Shown: piece by piece, positions 63,840 through 64,000 of the stretch
How positions within the stretch are numbered: the stretch's first letter is position 1
Layout: each line of letters starts with the position of its first letter
Assembly: GCA_027574665.1 (NCBI GenBank)
Contig: CM050659.1
Coordinates: 24,033,001 to 24,097,000, forward strand
DNA: 64,000 nucleotides
Reading direction: 5' to 3'
From: Rhynochetos jubatus
Lineage: Eukaryota; Chordata; Aves; Eurypygiformes; Rhynochetidae
Translations under genes and position numbers: made by a program
The notes under the pieces: generated by a model
What the model was told of the DNA's origin: nothing
What the model saw: the letters and a program-made list of their open reading frames with translations, nothing else
Databases searched by the model: none

Positions 63840-63935
63840 GGCCAGAGCCCGCCTTAGGTGGTTCTCTCTCCCTTTTCTCCCACCCCTCTGGGGTTGGTTT
63901 GCTTTCGCTGGGAAGTTTGATGCGAGCCCGAGATT

Positions 63936-63943
63936 CTTTATAG
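63936..63943 (-). promoter_or_regulatory. TATA box candidate (CTATAAAG)
   Basis: On the gene strand the sequence reads CCCTATAAAGAATC, a good TATA box, upstream of the GC-rich leader and downstream of the CRE/ETS cluster. The human FLT1 promoter is described as TATA-containing. It predicts a start near 63905-63912. Confidence 0.6.
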
Positions 63944-63950
63944 GGACAGG

Positions 63951-63965
63951 AAAAAAAAAAAAAAA
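63951..63965 (+). repeat. Poly-A run of 15 in the core promoter
   Basis: Fifteen A (T on the gene strand) between the TATA box and the CRE/ETS cluster. Such tracts disfavour nucleosomes and can keep promoters open. Confidence 0.9.
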
Positions 63966-63985
63966 GGAGGAAGGAGAGACGTCAC
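63966..63985 (-). promoter_or_regulatory. CRE-like and ETS-like sites upstream of the TATA box
   Basis: The gene strand reads GGTGACGTCTC (TGACGTC CRE core at 63978-63984), followed by TCCTTCC, whose complement AGGAAGGA carries an ETS GGAA core. Human FLT1 expression is reported to depend on a CRE and an ETS motif a short way upstream of the TATA box; spacing here (CRE about 35 bases upstream of TATA, roughly -70) is similar. A 15-base A run (63951-63965) lies between them and the TATA box. Confidence 0.55.
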
Positions 63986-64000
63986 CAGCCGAGGCAAGGG

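Larger units (their letters stand above)
62545..63870. promoter_or_regulatory. CpG-rich promoter region (CpG island)
   Basis: From about 62.55 kb the composition changes from AT-rich intron to GC-rich sequence dense in CpG (runs such as CCGCGGGCCGCGTG and CCCGCCCGAGCGCG), covering the first part of intron 1, exon 1 and the leader. This is the typical signature of a constitutively unmethylated vertebrate promoter and agrees with exon 1 being the true first coding exon. Confidence 0.75.
1..63911 (-). other. FLT1: FLT1-like VEGF receptor gene, 5' part (transcription unit)
   Basis: Span of the single recognised gene, from the inferred transcription start near 63.9 kb to the left edge of the window, where it continues. 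Eight exons join in the phase order 1-2-1-0-1-0-1-2, the pattern I know for VEGF receptor ectodomain exons, and exon 2 is 97 nt. The product would be a membrane receptor tyrosine kinase with seven Ig domains that binds VEGF-A, VEGF-B and PlGF; here only the signal peptide and Ig domains 1 to 3.5 are present. The FLT1 choice rests on motifs remembered from human FLT1: IPCRVTSP and WDSRRGF in domain 2, RRTIDQS in domain 3, FITVSHKK in domain 4. The PTLNI motif of exon 2 is closer to FLT4 and KDRL, so KDRL (VEGFR4) is the main alternative. The kinase and the soluble-receptor exon are outside the window. Confidence 0.72.
63138..63911 (-). other. FLT1: Predicted 5' leader of the FLT1-like mRNA
   Basis: Inferred untranslated leader between the TATA-positioned start (about 25-30 bases downstream of the box at 63936-63943) and the ATG at 63137. 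If unspliced it is about 770 nt, longer than the human FLT1 leader I recall (roughly 250-300 nt), so a start site nearer the ATG or a leader intron is possible. It is GC-rich and holds two short upstream ORFs. Confidence 0.45.

Noticed and set aside
63434..63943. 169-codon plus-strand frame over the promoter.
   Set aside because: Antisense frame in CpG-rich leader sequence; GC-rich DNA has few stops by chance.

Overview
The window is vertebrate nuclear DNA, almost certainly from a bird. It holds CR1 LINE 3' ends, an avian-type endogenous retroviral solo LTR with an internal ATT/GTT-rich tract, a few very decayed MIR/CORE-SINE-like pieces, and no mammalian L1 or Alu. There is no bacterial-style gene packing. 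Nearly all long open frames are chance frames inside introns.

One gene is recognised, on the minus strand: the 5' part of a VEGF-receptor-family tyrosine kinase gene, most likely FLT1 (VEGFR1). Eight coding exons were placed by splice sites, phase continuity and immunoglobulin-domain signatures: exon 1 63074-63137 (signal peptide), exon 2 27708-27804, exon 3 23574-23785 (with exon 2, Ig domain 1), exon 4 9879-10006 and exon 5 5511-5670 (Ig domain 2), exon 6 3688-3824 and exon 7 2037-2196 (Ig domain 3), and exon 8 1323-1440 (first half of Ig domain 4). All junctions agree in phase and give an uninterrupted product of about 358 residues. The rest of the ectodomain, the membrane segment and the split kinase lie off the left edge.

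The right end (about 62.5-64 kb) is a CpG-rich promoter and 5' leader region. On the gene strand it shows a CRE-like site, ETS-type GGAA cores and a TATA box in an order like that described for the human FLT1 promoter. Two short upstream ORFs lie in the predicted leader. Intron 1 is about 35 kb and intron 3 about 13.6 kb; the others are 0.6-4.2 kb.

The most interesting unexplained signals are two short gene-strand open frames with protein-like codon choice and a good 3' splice site: 18701-18850 in intron 3 (three cysteines, own stop) and 50177-50458 in intron 1 (hydrophobic segment followed by a polar tail). Others are a small GC/CpG-rich patch at about 11.8 kb beside the solo LTR, a CpG-rich pseudo-exon at 32.3 kb, and several G-quadruplex-prone G runs. 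No tRNA, rRNA, CRISPR or second complete protein-coding gene was found.
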